Of a DNA stretch of 64,000 nucleotides, positions 37,001 to 43,820 are shown piece by piece (position 1 is the first letter of the stretch; every line of letters begins with the position of its first letter). The notes under the pieces are model-generated. The model saw only the letters and a list, made by a program, of their open reading frames with translations. It had not been told where the DNA came from and made no database searches. The DNA is from an uncultured Clostridia bacterium. Its GTDB lineage: Bacteria > Bacillota > Clostridia > Christensenellales > UBA1242. The position numbers and the translations under genes were made by a program. The DNA lies in assembly GCA_944372335.1 (NCBI GenBank), contig CALVYQ010000005.1:1-64000 (forward strand). The letters run 5' to 3'.

Positions 37001-38739
37001 ATATATCAATTTTAAGTGCGGTGGTAAATATCTTGCCTCGCACAGCAGATATATCAATCGAAGCAAATGGCGGAAGATATAACAATGTAACCCCAGCAAC
37101 GGCAACCTCTGATGATATTATTGATGAGACAGAGATAACTTTAACCTATAGAGGTTGGTCAAATAACAGAGAAGTATATTATAATGGTGCTATAGTGCCA
37201 TCACTTGCAGGAAGCTATATTGTTGAAGCGAGTGTAGATAGCAATAACTATACACTAGCCGGAGAACTTACAGCTATGTTCTTCGTAGATAAGGCAGTGG
37301 TTGCAACTCCAACAATAGAAAATCATGTCTATGACGGAAAAGAACATAGTGCTAACCTAAATCAAAATTCGCTCTATCAAATTGAAAGTGAAAAGGGAAT
37401 TGATGCCGGCGAATATGATGTCAACCTCACTCTTAATGATGCATTTAACTATAAGTGGAGTGTCAATGGCATAATTGTTGATGGAGCTACAGTTACACTT
37501 TCATTCAACATCACAAGGGCAGAAAATAGCGTGACAAGTCCAACGATTCTTGGTTGGACTAGTGGAGATTACAGTGAAGAGTTAGGTCCTCAAAATTCAG
37601 AGGCAGTATTTGGAACTGACACTATTGAATATCTTTATTCAACAAGTGAAAACGGAGAGTATGTGCGTACAATACCTCAAACAGCTGGAAGATATTTTGT
37701 AAAAGCCTATGTGCCAGAAACAAACAACTATTATGCTTGCTATTCCGATGCTGTTATATTTGAAATTACGGCATCAATCGTTGAAATTATCCCTCCTATT
37801 ATAGAAAATGGCGGTTGGACTTACGGCGAAAATACTCCTAATATTGATGTTGATATGGAATATGACGGCGTGCTTGTTCTAACCTATTATGAAGACAACA
37901 ACGGTGTGCTTGGCAACCTTATTCAAGGAGTACCGCAAGCTGCAGGTAAATATTGGGTTGTAGCAAGTATATATGGTGATGAAAACTATGCTGGAATTTC
38001 TTCCGAACCTGTGCAATTTGAAATCGCTAAACGCTCAGTTGACGTCCCAACAATCGAAGCTTCTTCAGAATGTTTAGATGAACAACTTGAAAATGCCATA
38101 GAGAATCTTGACTTAAACTATGTTGATATTTTTGGCAGTGGTTTAAAATTTGAAGATGGAAAGGTATATTTAACTGCTTCAAGTGCTGGAACCTACAGTG
38201 TAACAGTTGCCCTTAGAGATAAGCAAAACACCACTTGGCAAAATGGCACCACAGATGACATCACTCTCACTTGGGAGGTGACGGAGCAAGAGGAAGAAGA
38301 GTCGCTTTTGTGGCTTATCATAACTCTTTCCGCTCTTATCTTAGTTGTTATTATTTGGATAATTATAAATGCTGTTTTAAAACACAAATACACATCTAAG
38401 AAAGATGTTAAGACTTTATCAATCTCACCTCTACTTCTCGCTCCAATATTTATCACAAATGAAATTATTGTAAGTGTGGTACTTGGCGGAATTTTAGGTA
38501 TTCTTTTAGTCGTAGGAATAGTTTTACACATCAAAAGAAAGCGTGCAAAAAAAGAAAGCGAAAAGAAAGAAGATATCATTCTTTTAAGTAACAACGAATT
38601 AGTCCGCACTAAGCGTAAAAGAGGAAGAAAGATTGTTCGTAGCACAAAAATAAAAAGGCGTAGAACAAAAAAGGAAATTAACGAGGCTAAGAAAGAAGAA
38701 AGGAACGATAATACAATTAATTTATATGAAAATCTATAA
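25051..38739 (+). CDS. giant Ig/MBG-repeat surface protein (~4560 aa)
   Basis: One uninterrupted frame of 13.7 kb. I place the start at the ATG of 25051 (MERLHFGLKFILAFMVVSML), a signal peptide preceded by GAGGT; an in-frame ATG at 25039 lacks a site. After a first region (about 40-430) the protein is a string of beta domains of about 80-100 residues, in two flavours. One ends in W-x-I/V before a new unit (TFTWEIRKA, LSWSVARLE, LQWQILKAQ). The other is MBG-like and ends in DG/NG-x-L-x-I-x-K (FVDGKLTIEKMPI, FVNGNLEIVKREI). The C-terminus has two membrane segments (around LLWLIITLSALILVVIIW and VVLGGILGILLVVGIVL) and a very basic tail. It is probably an adhesin or stalk. No LPXTG motif is seen, so anchoring is by the membrane segments. 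Confidence 0.9.
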   Translation: MERLHFGLKFILAFMVVSMLSLGMAFQVSNLGYVKAEEIEEVENNAEGGIATFANVEYAQIEVVFRTDETLYTSITTADALKEILEVRGYSEIGVSEYNVIASSDYSVTVNNVASNWELSTTSINTIEVSYLNPSGSTLTDSINEIATAVTLGSLQVSIDEGAVIYNSESSYGFQRLRGYLTVIGYNNDGTLYNDGEAIVDYDLTGEFIVGENQPFTVTYNGVSKVFYLNILENEIVSLAVDNSGLSGQEIYSSTALNNIKRYIEVTATYSDGSTSVLTSGEYDLDGSLYAGREEVLEDTFTTSLRVTVRDEDDEESNYVASLPFDVKVMPAIPTGIMVTTGDDYVDSYRAYETLQRTGITVIVTFESVGGERLPNKSVTNYDVVYQGQDADGTPATSLRVDDEYVTISYTENGETVTDEWTCYVYVSPAQYAKPTMNSTPSLYDGEEKIKVVNGFDPNVMEVVSYTTTSYRINEGDNTVSFRATEAAIYEIVIGLSNDNYVWSDNSTGNVTFTWEIRKATIESSDVIISSINYGETLAPSVSANPGNAEVSYYYYGTSFDGTWQYQNYENAVTTQPTSAGNYYVYAVIAESLNYSSYTTQVTTFKINIANNTITAENYEYDYDEQNINAVRPSFSTYFTLETNYTVEYFSGEQSVGITTYNAQNVAQGEEFFPTEAGEYRVVITVSRSENYYQSEKEIVLTINRKEVAKPTLSKTSFTYNYGELFTTEIVGDGLDSYFTLDDSNNLSASNAGNYTVILNLTNNYAWSGDASRSLTLSWSVARLEILAPSADLNSFTYSGEEQTYTIGNFNTSAMTITTSDSLTIVTNDDGMTGEVRATNAGIYEFTVSIADTRNFTWQDYEDGQTFDFTFTINRLDVEIPTAINVQYNGEEQTANVVTNEYYTVSGNTGTDAKEYTIELQLNNNYKWAGLDTTVRNQTLSWEITKKEIGISWSGLSTTYNGNSYAPTATPTGTYPRDEISLTVLGANTEAGTHTAYVSAITGTGSGNYSLPQDVDTEYTILRLAVAMPEILNPTSYVYTDGEEIYVQITENGVEEGYYTILSGEYGIDSGDYNLVLQLTDNYQWDRELDTFANLTLPWHISERVISAIVKDSSTFTYSSADNVYQIGNFDSVALNLLADEENPTGLTISMADGLYTGELHATMAGTYIVNVELKSDNYVWAEDVLEEDKQITFTVNRATVEMPTVTGEYRYTGENITNNVQNTSTYTVSGNTERVVGSYTTIVTLRNTRNYMWTDLTDAPLNLQWQILKAQLTRVTADATAYTYDGTPKTYMPVNFDSQTMSISGNSQTLANESGYTVTVSIIDTTNYEWLPAEGSLEGDINPISFNFVINKAGIDISAVVSEPILEGDVDPTDRGIPFQDAPVSLIVDVNEALFNYADVRYLNSSFEEISAENIVSYGVYYEVLELVDSDNYKFINYNARDILVEEGGQIRLYFQITRVQFNMGLSIPTEITYGTEYNYSISNNPGGGSVSVTYYDMSGDSPVLLEEKPVDVGEYRITVSISESGNYTNMEASMNYTILPKLITVTISVENGVYGEWQGAEITEISGLMEGYEQLTAEDFTLNYIGINSTSYSSQTPPQNVGDYLVSAELKENILNYYIEETQEEFSISTATLTITFDDIDVTYGDSVENLKNNVIYSGFKFVDDEISTGVDEALTLQTSYQPNEEYGSVGNHAVTISLGEFVADNYSFNIVNGNIIVSPKTISLNVTVQNEVFDGESVQASAEASGLVGDDDAEIVLKYYGTQMNGTAYFTKETASETAPSFAGNYFVIAEIENGNYVLDKAYEDIAFTISKFETTVEFASSEDTFVYNGASQENKITASYQGVSGKVDISYSVSGDFKDVGEYLFSATLSEDELNNYDFESTEANFEILKYSVSVKADDSNMIYGNSVPLLSWSYSGDNHFFEDITFSAVALDEEGVAVTNESVVSDVYHTEIVVPTEGEVFEMLKNYEVEYLDGEFVIDKREISITISAPSRDFNGQIFATPQVTVNSLGVEESLGIANDDVLSYSFSYVGTLGTGHLDSAVAPTYAGTYEVTVSFNSNNLLSNNYTLIGNLTQSFEIRQRSRTVTWLPTDRNFVYDGLVKEVSASYETLITSGTGTASLNITIRKEGVISELLNAGTYTLTAEFATELERRNYTLSESTSQIEVIIAKADIDEIVWLDESFVYNGLDQSVNGDDDVVFATFVGAQSLSHNLEISSITKENLPSQFIESGRYLVTVKLSSEDEVNYNITTQTSNEYTIENATIVVNSITGYTGVYDAEEHSVIVGEPNLTYVEEAGTPIISYRFEEETEYLQSLNVKDAGTRTVEYQVVLANHNTQTGSFQVVISPKNLTLQANGEIYFGNAISTSAEDYVIIAVNDTSFAGSEGLNNLQGTPQFSSSDYVVMDDVGDYSLTLSGYTSNNYNISYDDGVLQVKKRPITVTIISGLGHIYNRTPVSLNADSHSSISNGIEGVLNSTIYNLVYETSDGEPIVMTSSTNQGLYNIDAELIDSNYEIVEVLGGYEAYEISPKVVTIRIDTPTGVYDGTQKMAGYEVTSGDNVSVSLRYSGMTFAGESYPNGSTWTEEAPTEAGNYTVTATIDNDEFGNYTIYEASATFEISRRSVTIRINDQTAEYSGQVPTVSSILDINYSVVGEVGICEGDALNIVLSIPQNSINADTYTISGTHDNANYYITFVEGEFEILKKDLTITADDKSVVYGFNFVDYTVSYSGFVEGENEETENIFSEIPTATSDYIAGDNIGQMDIYFESESITSTNYNLIFVDGKLTIEKMPITIQILPQTSAYTGNKPTVSSNMTENYLVTSENQIFNSDNLNITLDVAQDCINAGSYDIIPSYNNANYDVTFENYINAYTIDKVTLTVTADDISVQYGNNPLNTYTITGFVNNEDESVIEGLSSIQMTNEDFVVGANNGETFTISITGSLSATNYNFSFVNGNLEIVKREINIAFDSSQFYNSMPNVYGEYGVSEINKASAYVVGELVGEDTAGDEEGNDIQFIYRYFGTANDGVTEYDGDVIPTLAGSYQVEVEIVSDNYTLIGNNMATFIVIKQRVTSPAWQTEIYPADGSEHTNTLIYDAEVSFVSTSSHPISNDNAGTVTMTASAGGNYSVTLELIDPYNYVWADTTGSSTGDDPQITIVWTISQNNDNYIEITGVYVGEELVSVVEGNEGRLWFDHTWTYGDSFQNPEIDANYGRDFVTFAYYYASSNSRIETTLPLNAGEYYVVATIAGTPDYNGVTSERVYFNIMKQEIALPTISGEREVIYNHGQGIRKDIINYNYNLMFVVQSNVNLVIDEACYVEEENVGEYYLYISLIDSANYAWRDCEDDIIEVRFEITPYIVSNPTATQEEFVYDGTLKSLNINNTEADYYEIIGNSATNAGSYTAVVALLDRNNYVWEDGENSNNLEFGWLISKQQVTKPTWSTQTFTYSGNEQEFIVSGTNENMTISGNFGTNAGSYSLKISLNDKDNFEWTDGTTDDLTQRWSISQKILTQPLINNSVYNHGEVVTSQILNFDVQYMQIVSTGNAFVTNSLQDERTTFFVNARLSGNYQISISLYDTLNTRFSGTSETTLNLTWLISPFEVTKPSLSEQNYEYNGEEQSYQLAENDYYEIVSGGTGLNVGINTVTISLIDKSNYVWSDSKDTENISINWSIYASDDNEITLENEEEILDGWTYGETVTPILFDTFGGTISVEYFKEDGTSLGNIMPLDAGEYYLIAKSTANSENFNDAVSEQIKFTIRKASYDMRGVFMFDDSFTYDGNAHHTFVLGELPEGVEVEYIGSATDVEDGRVEVVASFTSTNENYLDPESLTAYVTILPLEVNVVWKEQSFIYNGNIHEYAEIAYYLDINEDKIYLDATTIEEFKDVGRYEFTVSEATDENYLLVGNLANTYEIEKRDVQIQVLADGEEEMELTFGEENPVITYRLANNNFVDDVSVSVASFEGVNVGRYEISAEVNASEEVLENYNISILSAVVNILPRTADISIEANGGRYNNVTPATATSDDIIDETEITLTYRGWSNNREVYYNGAIVPSLAGSYIVEASVDSNNYTLAGELTAMFFVDKAVVATPTIENHVYDGKEHSANLNQNSLYQIESEKGIDAGEYDVNLTLNDAFNYKWSVNGIIVDGATVTLSFNITRAENSVTSPTILGWTSGDYSEELGPQNSEAVFGTDTIEYLYSTSENGEYVRTIPQTAGRYFVKAYVPETNNYYACYSDAVIFEITASIVEIIPPIIENGGWTYGENTPNIDVDMEYDGVLVLTYYEDNNGVLGNLIQGVPQAAGKYWVVASIYGDENYAGISSEPVQFEIAKRSVDVPTIEASSECLDEQLENAIENLDLNYVDIFGSGLKFEDGKVYLTASSAGTYSVTVALRDKQNTTWQNGTTDDITLTWEVTEQEEEESLLWLIITLSALILVVIIWIIINAVLKHKYTSKKDVKTLSISPLLLAPIFITNEIIVSVVLGGILGILLVVGIVLHIKRKRAKKESEKKEDIILLSNNELVRTKRKRGRKIVRSTKIKRRRTKKEINEAKKEERNDNTINLYENL

Positions 38740-38748
38740 TTAAAATAA

Positions 38749-38786
38749 AAAAATAACTAAAACTAATTTAAAGTTTTAGTTATTTT
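38749..38786 (+). terminator. terminator of the giant gene
   Basis: AAAATAACTAAAAC, A/T loop, GTTTTAGTTATTTT: long perfect stem with T-run, ten bases after the stop. Confidence 0.85.
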
Positions 38787-38995
38787 GTTTGATTTAATGA
38801 ATTAATTTTTGGTAATGTATAATTAATTAAAAAATTTCGTGAAGGACAAAAGTTTTAGTTTTCTTTATCTTTTAATATGGTATATTAGCGAGTGGCATGA
38901 ATTTAGTTATAAAAAATACAATTTAGATATATTTTCAGGACGAAGCTGTTTATAGAACACAATTTAAAAAATTTTAAAAAAATGCTTAAAATTGC

Positions 38996-39024
38996 TTGAC
39001 ATAAAAATTTATATTTTGTATATT
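38996..39024 (+). promoter_or_regulatory. promoter of tracrRNA and cas9
   Basis: TTGACA, a 17-bp spacer, then TATATT. Initiation is expected near 39031, directly at the predicted tracrRNA. I see no second promoter between the tracrRNA terminator and cas9. The rest of the gap 38787-38995 is A/T-rich with nothing recognisable. Confidence 0.75.
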
Positions 39025-39030
39025 ATTAAC

Positions 39031-39134
39031 GTAACTTTATACCATACCAAAGAGATAAAGGTTACTAAAAAATGGGATTTCCCTTCGGGGACCCGCAAAG
39101 CTCTAAGCTCGCAATTTATTTGCGGGCTTATCTT
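39031..39134 (+). ncRNA. predicted tracrRNA of the type II-C-like locus
   Basis: About 104 nt between a consensus promoter and the cas9 ribosome binding site. Order: a probable anti-repeat with GTAACTTTATACCATACC; ATAAAGG, as in the AUAAGG that follows the anti-repeat in Neisseria-type tracrRNA; a UUCG-capped hairpin (TCCC TTCG GGGA) inside GGG/CCC; then CCGCAAAGCTCT, very like the CCGCAACGCUCU of the Neisseria tracrRNA; and a final hairpin CCCGCAAA/TTTGCGGG with a T-rich but interrupted tail (CTTATCTTTT). The 5' part can also pair with itself (GTAAC-TTTAT with ATAAAG-GTTAC). Position and motifs make this assignment fairly secure. Confidence 0.75.
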
Positions 39135-39152
39135 TTAAAAGAAGGAGGATAG

Positions 39153-42100
39153 ATGAAATATAGGCTAGCTTTAGATATCGGCATAGCATCGGTTGGTTGG
39201 TGTGTGTTGGCTCTTGATGAAAAAGAAAATCCTTGCCACATAGAAAATTTGGGTGTAAGAAAATTCGTGCCTGCAGAAGTGCCAAAGACAGGGGATTCAC
39301 CTGCCGTGCAAAGAAGACAGGCTCGAGGAATTAGAAGGAATATCAGACGCAAAAAGATGCGACTTTTAAAGTTATCAGCTTTTCTTAAGGATACGATTTT
39401 AGAAGGGAAAGACTTGACCTTTGTGCCTTGTGATATTTATAAGTTACGTGCTGAGGCTTTGGATAGAGAATTGTCGAATGAGGAACTTGCACGTGTTTTA
39501 TATTCTATTTTTAAGCATAGAGGATTTAAGTCAAATAGAAAAAGTGAAGTTCTAAATCAAGAAACTGAAAAGGAACTTTCTGCTATCAACGCCAACAGCG
39601 AAAAGGTTAAAAACTATCGCACAGTTGGAGAAATGTTCTATAAATGCTCAGACTATTTTGAAGAAAGAGAAAGGCAAGTGGGCGATGAAATCAAAAAATA
39701 TCGAGTATATTATATTCGCAATAAGGCGGATAAAGAGAGCGTTAACAGAACCTTGCTTCGTGATGATGTTTTAAATGAAATTTCAACAATTCTAGGAATT
39801 CAAAAGAGATATAATAAATTGATAACTCCAAAATTTATTGAGAAGATTGAGCATTATTTTACATACCAAAAGTCCTACGATGAAGGGCCAGATTTTCCAA
39901 GTAAATATCGTGTTAGTTTTAATGTTGGTCATTGCACATTCTTTCCAGAAGAAAGTAGAGCTCCAAAAGGAGCGTTTAGTTATGAGTATTTTACCGCTCT
40001 TTGCGATATCAACAATTTGAAAATAAATGGCAGGATACTCACAAAAGAAGAAAGAGAGAAATTGATAGAGGCTTTCTTGGCAAGTAAAGAGGTCAAAAGT
40101 GATAAAATCAAAAAACTTTTAAATATTGGCGAAAATGACCGCTTGACTGGCAAGAGCGGACTTGATAAAAAGGGCAGAGTGATTTTTAAACGCCCTTTTT
40201 CCTATGATGTTTTAAAGATTTTAGATTTAGATAATCCATTAGAGCATCAAGACCTTATCGATGAAATTGCCAGAATATTCTCATTATATAAGATGGACGA
40301 CAGACGCTTAAAAGAACTTTCTCAAAATGAATTGACAAAAAAGCTTCCACAAGAAAAACTTTCAGAGTTACTAGTGCTTGACACCAATAAATTTGGCAAT
40401 TTGAGCATAAAAGCTTTAAAACTTCTCTTGCCACACCTAGAACAGGGAGATATTTACACAACGGCAGTTGAAAATGCAGGCTTGGAACAGAAATTTGGCA
40501 CAAGAATGAAGAAATTAAAATACAATTTGTTGCCCGAAATTGAAGATATCACTTCACCTGTTGTTAAGCGTTCTGTGTCGCAGACGATAAAGACGGTCAA
40601 TGCGATAATTGATAGATGTGGCTCTCCAACCTCCATATATGTTGAACTTGCACGTGATATGAGTAAGTCGTTTGAAGAACGAAAGAAGATAGAAAGAGAG
40701 ATAGACGAAAATTTAAAAAATAAAGAAGAGATAATAAAAAGGTTAAAAGAAGAATTTGGTATTTTAGCACCAACAAGCGAAGACGTTTTAAAATTTAGGC
40801 TATATGAAGAACAGGGTGGAGTGTGTCTTTATAGTGGAAAAGAACTACTAAAAGTTTTGGGTTCAATGGCGAATATTCTATCAAACAACAACACTCAAGT
40901 TGACCATATTATTCCTTATAGCCGTTGTTATGATGATAGTTACTCAAATAAAGTGCTTGTGTTAAGTGACGAAAATGCCATGAAAGGCAACAGAATTCCT
41001 TATGAATATTTTGGACATGATGAAGCTAGATGGAAAAGCTTTGAAGAACGCATTTTGGCAAACAAAAATATCTCTCCAAAGAAAAAGGCAAGACTATTAA
41101 AAAATTCTCTTTCTAAAGCTGAAGAGGAGGAGCTAAATAGCCGTGCTCTCAATGATACACGATATATATCAAGGTTCATCAAAAATCTTTTTGAAAATCA
41201 TCTTGTGTTTAATGGTGATAATAAGAGACCGGTGAGAACGGTCAATGGAAGCATGACTAATTTTATGCGAAGGTTGTGGCGTCTTCCTAAAAACAGATTC
41301 GAGGACGACAAGCACCACGCTGTTGATGCCTGCATAATTGGCTGTGTTGATAACGGCATGGTTATAAGAGTATCTAAATATCTTCAAAAGTGCCATACAA
41401 GAAAATTAAAAGACAGAGATGTTCTAATTGATAAATCAACAGCCGAAATTTTCAATGATGAGATGATAATAAAAGAATTTGGCGAAGATTATCAGTTACC
41501 TTATCCTAACTTCAAAGAGGAACTTCTTGCTCGAACCGCAAACGCTCTTTCAAAGGAAACTTTGATAAAATTAGGTTATACTGAGGAAGAAGTGGAGTCA
41601 GCAAGGCCTATCTTTGTCAGCCGAATGGTAAATCACAAAGTGACAGGAGCTATGCATACCGAAACGGTCAGAAGTAAAAAACTTTTAGATTCCAATCCTG
41701 GAAAACTGACAGCAATAACAAAGACATCAATAAAAGATTTGAAAATAAGACGCCTGCCAAATGGTGAGTTTGGTGACATAGAAAATTATCCTCAGAAGTT
41801 TATCGATGATGACCCTGTGCTATATAAGGCACTTCGTAGTCGCTTGATTGAGTTTGATGGCAATGCGAAACTTGCTTTTAAAGAGCCATTTTACAAGCCT
41901 TCAAAATCGGGCAAATTTATGAACGAGGTTAAGAAGGTGAAGCTAGAGACCACTGTCGGCACTGTGATTGAAAAGAATGGTGGTCTTGTGGAAAATAAGT
42001 CCATGATAAGGATTGATATCTATGAAAAGGCGGGTAAGTTTTATCTTATTCCGGTATATGTGATAGATTACTATAACAAGAAGTTACCAAATAGAATATG

Positions 42101-42446
42101 CAAGGCTCATAAGATAGAGGCAGAGTGGACAGAGTTAGATGACAGCTATACATTTAAATTTTCTCTCTTTCAAAACGACCTTATAAAGCTTGCCAGCAAA
42201 AATGGTTTTAATTTTAAGCCACTAGATAAGAAAGCAGAAAAGGAAAGCGTCAATCTAAATGAAATTTTTGTTTACTATAACAGCACCGATAGGAGTAGTG
42301 CGGCAATAAATGTGCAAACTGTTGACGGCAAATATTCTTGTGATGGAATTGGTATTCAAAATTTATTATTGTTTGAAAAATACGAGGTTGGCATTTTGAG
42401 TGATATTCATAAAATTGAAAAAGAGAAGCGTAAGGAGTTTAAATAA
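39153..42446 (+). CDS. cas9: Cas9, compact type II-C-like nuclease (1097 aa)
   Basis: An RNA-guided DNA endonuclease of 1097 residues, in the compact size range of type II-C. RuvC-I is LALDIGIASVGW with D8. The Arg-rich bridge helix is RRQARGIRRNIRRKKMR (about 54-70). RuvC-II is YVELARDM with E498. The HNH domain has VDHIIPYSRCYDDSYSNK with H585. RuvC-III is DDKHHAVDA with H722 and D725. All catalytic residues are present, so the enzyme should be active. AAGGAGG lies before the ATG. Stop and cas1 start overlap (TAATG). No csn2 or cas4 is present, which fits type II-C. Confidence 0.97.
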   Translation: MKYRLALDIGIASVGWCVLALDEKENPCHIENLGVRKFVPAEVPKTGDSPAVQRRQARGIRRNIRRKKMRLLKLSAFLKDTILEGKDLTFVPCDIYKLRAEALDRELSNEELARVLYSIFKHRGFKSNRKSEVLNQETEKELSAINANSEKVKNYRTVGEMFYKCSDYFEERERQVGDEIKKYRVYYIRNKADKESVNRTLLRDDVLNEISTILGIQKRYNKLITPKFIEKIEHYFTYQKSYDEGPDFPSKYRVSFNVGHCTFFPEESRAPKGAFSYEYFTALCDINNLKINGRILTKEEREKLIEAFLASKEVKSDKIKKLLNIGENDRLTGKSGLDKKGRVIFKRPFSYDVLKILDLDNPLEHQDLIDEIARIFSLYKMDDRRLKELSQNELTKKLPQEKLSELLVLDTNKFGNLSIKALKLLLPHLEQGDIYTTAVENAGLEQKFGTRMKKLKYNLLPEIEDITSPVVKRSVSQTIKTVNAIIDRCGSPTSIYVELARDMSKSFEERKKIEREIDENLKNKEEIIKRLKEEFGILAPTSEDVLKFRLYEEQGGVCLYSGKELLKVLGSMANILSNNNTQVDHIIPYSRCYDDSYSNKVLVLSDENAMKGNRIPYEYFGHDEARWKSFEERILANKNISPKKKARLLKNSLSKAEEEELNSRALNDTRYISRFIKNLFENHLVFNGDNKRPVRTVNGSMTNFMRRLWRLPKNRFEDDKHHAVDACIIGCVDNGMVIRVSKYLQKCHTRKLKDRDVLIDKSTAEIFNDEMIIKEFGEDYQLPYPNFKEELLARTANALSKETLIKLGYTEEEVESARPIFVSRMVNHKVTGAMHTETVRSKKLLDSNPGKLTAITKTSIKDLKIRRLPNGEFGDIENYPQKFIDDDPVLYKALRSRLIEFDGNAKLAFKEPFYKPSKSGKFMNEVKKVKLETTVGTVIEKNGGLVENKSMIRIDIYEKAGKFYLIPVYVIDYYNKKLPNRICKAHKIEAEWTELDDSYTFKFSLFQNDLIKLASKNGFNFKPLDKKAEKESVNLNEIFVYYNSTDRSSAAINVQTVDGKYSCDGIGIQNLLLFEKYEVGILSDIHKIEKEKRKEFK

Positions 42447-43333
42447 TGGCTTTTTACAACCTTTTTGTTGCTAACGATGCACATATCAGCGTCAAGAACA
42501 ATCAATTGAAATTGAAAAACAAAGAAAAAGAAGAGACTTATCCGATTGAGGATATAAACAGCATTGTCTTAGAAAATTTGCAGACGAATATCACCACATA
42601 CACCCTTTCAAAACTTGCACAAAGTAAGGTGGTTGTGTATTTTTGTGATGAAAAGCATCTGCCTTGTGCTTATCTTTTGCCATATTATTCGCACTTTAGT
42701 CAAAGCAAAACTTTTGAAACGCAGATAAATCTACCTGTGCCATTAAGGAAAAATTTATGGAAAGAAATTGTTAGACATAAAATACAAAATCAAAATATCT
42801 GCCTCAAACTTTGTGGCAAAAAAGAGATGCTGTTGCCTTATTTAAAAAAACTAAAAAGTGATGATGCTACAAATATGGAAGCGGTATCTGCAAGTGTCTA
42901 TTTTAGGGAACTCTTTGGTGATAAGTTCACTCGTGAGCAGGACAATAGCATAAACTCTGCTCTTAATTATGGTTATGCCATAATTCGTGGGGCAGTGGCA
43001 AGAAGTATTGTGGGACACGGCCTTCTTCCTTTTGTTGGGCTTAAGCATTCCAACACCTTCAATAACTATAACCTTGCAGATGATTTGATGGAAGTCTTTC
43101 GACCTTATGTTGATTTATGCGTATTTGAAAATTATGATTTAAAATTTAACTTAGAGTATAAGGCGATGCTTTATAACCTTTTAAATTCTGACTGCGACAT
43201 GGGCGGTGCAAAATACACTCTTTCCTATGCCATAGAACTGTTTGTTCAAACTTTTTCTCTTTCGCTCAGAGAGAAAGAAATGCTATTAAAGTTTCCAACG
43301 CTATCAAAGCTTAAAAGACACGAGTATGAGTAA
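42446..43333 (+). CDS. cas1: Cas1 spacer integrase
   Basis: 295 residues, type II-like Cas1. The metal-binding residues of the integrase site are present: E145 (in NMEAVSASVYF), H201 (in GLKHSNTFNNYN) and E216 (in DDLMEVFRP). The N-terminal beta domain includes IEDINSIVLEN. With Cas2 it inserts new spacers next to the leader of an array. It starts at the last base of the cas9 stop codon and overlaps cas2 by eight bases, so the three proteins are made together. An array to receive spacers is not in this window. Confidence 0.95.
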   Translation: MAFYNLFVANDAHISVKNNQLKLKNKEKEETYPIEDINSIVLENLQTNITTYTLSKLAQSKVVVYFCDEKHLPCAYLLPYYSHFSQSKTFETQINLPVPLRKNLWKEIVRHKIQNQNICLKLCGKKEMLLPYLKKLKSDDATNMEAVSASVYFRELFGDKFTREQDNSINSALNYGYAIIRGAVARSIVGHGLLPFVGLKHSNTFNNYNLADDLMEVFRPYVDLCVFENYDLKFNLEYKAMLYNLLNSDCDMGGAKYTLSYAIELFVQTFSLSLREKEMLLKFPTLSKLKRHEYE

Positions 43334-43649
43334 TAAGATTATGAGATTGTTAGTGTTTTTTGATTTGCCTGTTAAAACAAAACAAGAGCGAAAGCAGGCA
43401 ACAGATTTTAGAAAGTTTTTGATTGATGATGGATACTATATGATTCAATATTCTCTCTATGGCAGAATATGTGGCACGATTGAAAATGCCGAACTGCACG
43501 AGCAGAAATTATATTATCATCTTCCAAAAAGCGGGTCGATAAGGTGCTTGACGGTGACAGAAAAACAATATGCTAGCATCAAGGTATTATTAGGCAACAA
43601 ACACAAAAAGGATAGACATATAGCAGAAGGACAACTATCATTCTTTTAA
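43326..43649 (+). CDS. cas2: Cas2
   Basis: 107 residues with the Cas2 ferredoxin-like start MRLLVFFDLPVKTKQERKQA and the later MIQYSLYGRICG and GSIRCLTVTEKQY segments. Cas2 dimerises and bridges two Cas1 dimers for spacer acquisition. Length is normal for type II. It overlaps cas1 by eight bases and is followed by a terminator and not by direct repeats. Confidence 0.95.
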   Translation: MSNKIMRLLVFFDLPVKTKQERKQATDFRKFLIDDGYYMIQYSLYGRICGTIENAELHEQKLYYHLPKSGSIRCLTVTEKQYASIKVLLGNKHKKDRHIAEGQLSFF

Positions 43650-43668
43650 AAATTAAATAAAAATAAGC

Positions 43669-43700
43669 AAAAATCCTAGATAAAATTTAGGATTTTTTAT
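43669..43700 (+). terminator. terminator of cas9-cas1-cas2
   Basis: AAAAATCCTA, short loop, TTAGGATTTTTT: hairpin with T-run 20 bases after cas2. The stretch from here to lysS holds no direct repeats. Confidence 0.8.
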
Positions 43701-43791
43701 TTTCCATAATGGTCAACAAAATATTTATAAATTAGATTTTTAATTTTAGTTTTAATCATAAATTGACATGATTGTTAAATATTGCTTTTGC

Positions 43792-43820
43792 TTGACATTA
43801 TAGCTTTTTTATGTTATAAA
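43792..43820 (+). promoter_or_regulatory. promoter of lysS
   Basis: TTGACA, a 17-bp spacer, then TATAAA, about 35 bases before the ATG. The short leader leaves no room for a T-box, so this gene is probably not T-box controlled. Confidence 0.7.

Noticed and set aside
38193..38645. Minus-strand frame of 150 codons at the end of the giant gene
   Set aside because: It is antisense to the membrane anchor and basic tail of the surface protein and has no binding site.
25051..38739. Repeats in the giant gene as a CRISPR array
   Set aside because: The repetition is at protein level in units of about 250-300 bases with diverged DNA, inside one open frame; there are no short identical repeats with unique spacers.
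43763..43795. First TTGACA (43763) as the lysS promoter
   Set aside because: No acceptable -10 box at 16-18 bp; the second TTGACA at 43792 has TATAAA at 17 bp.
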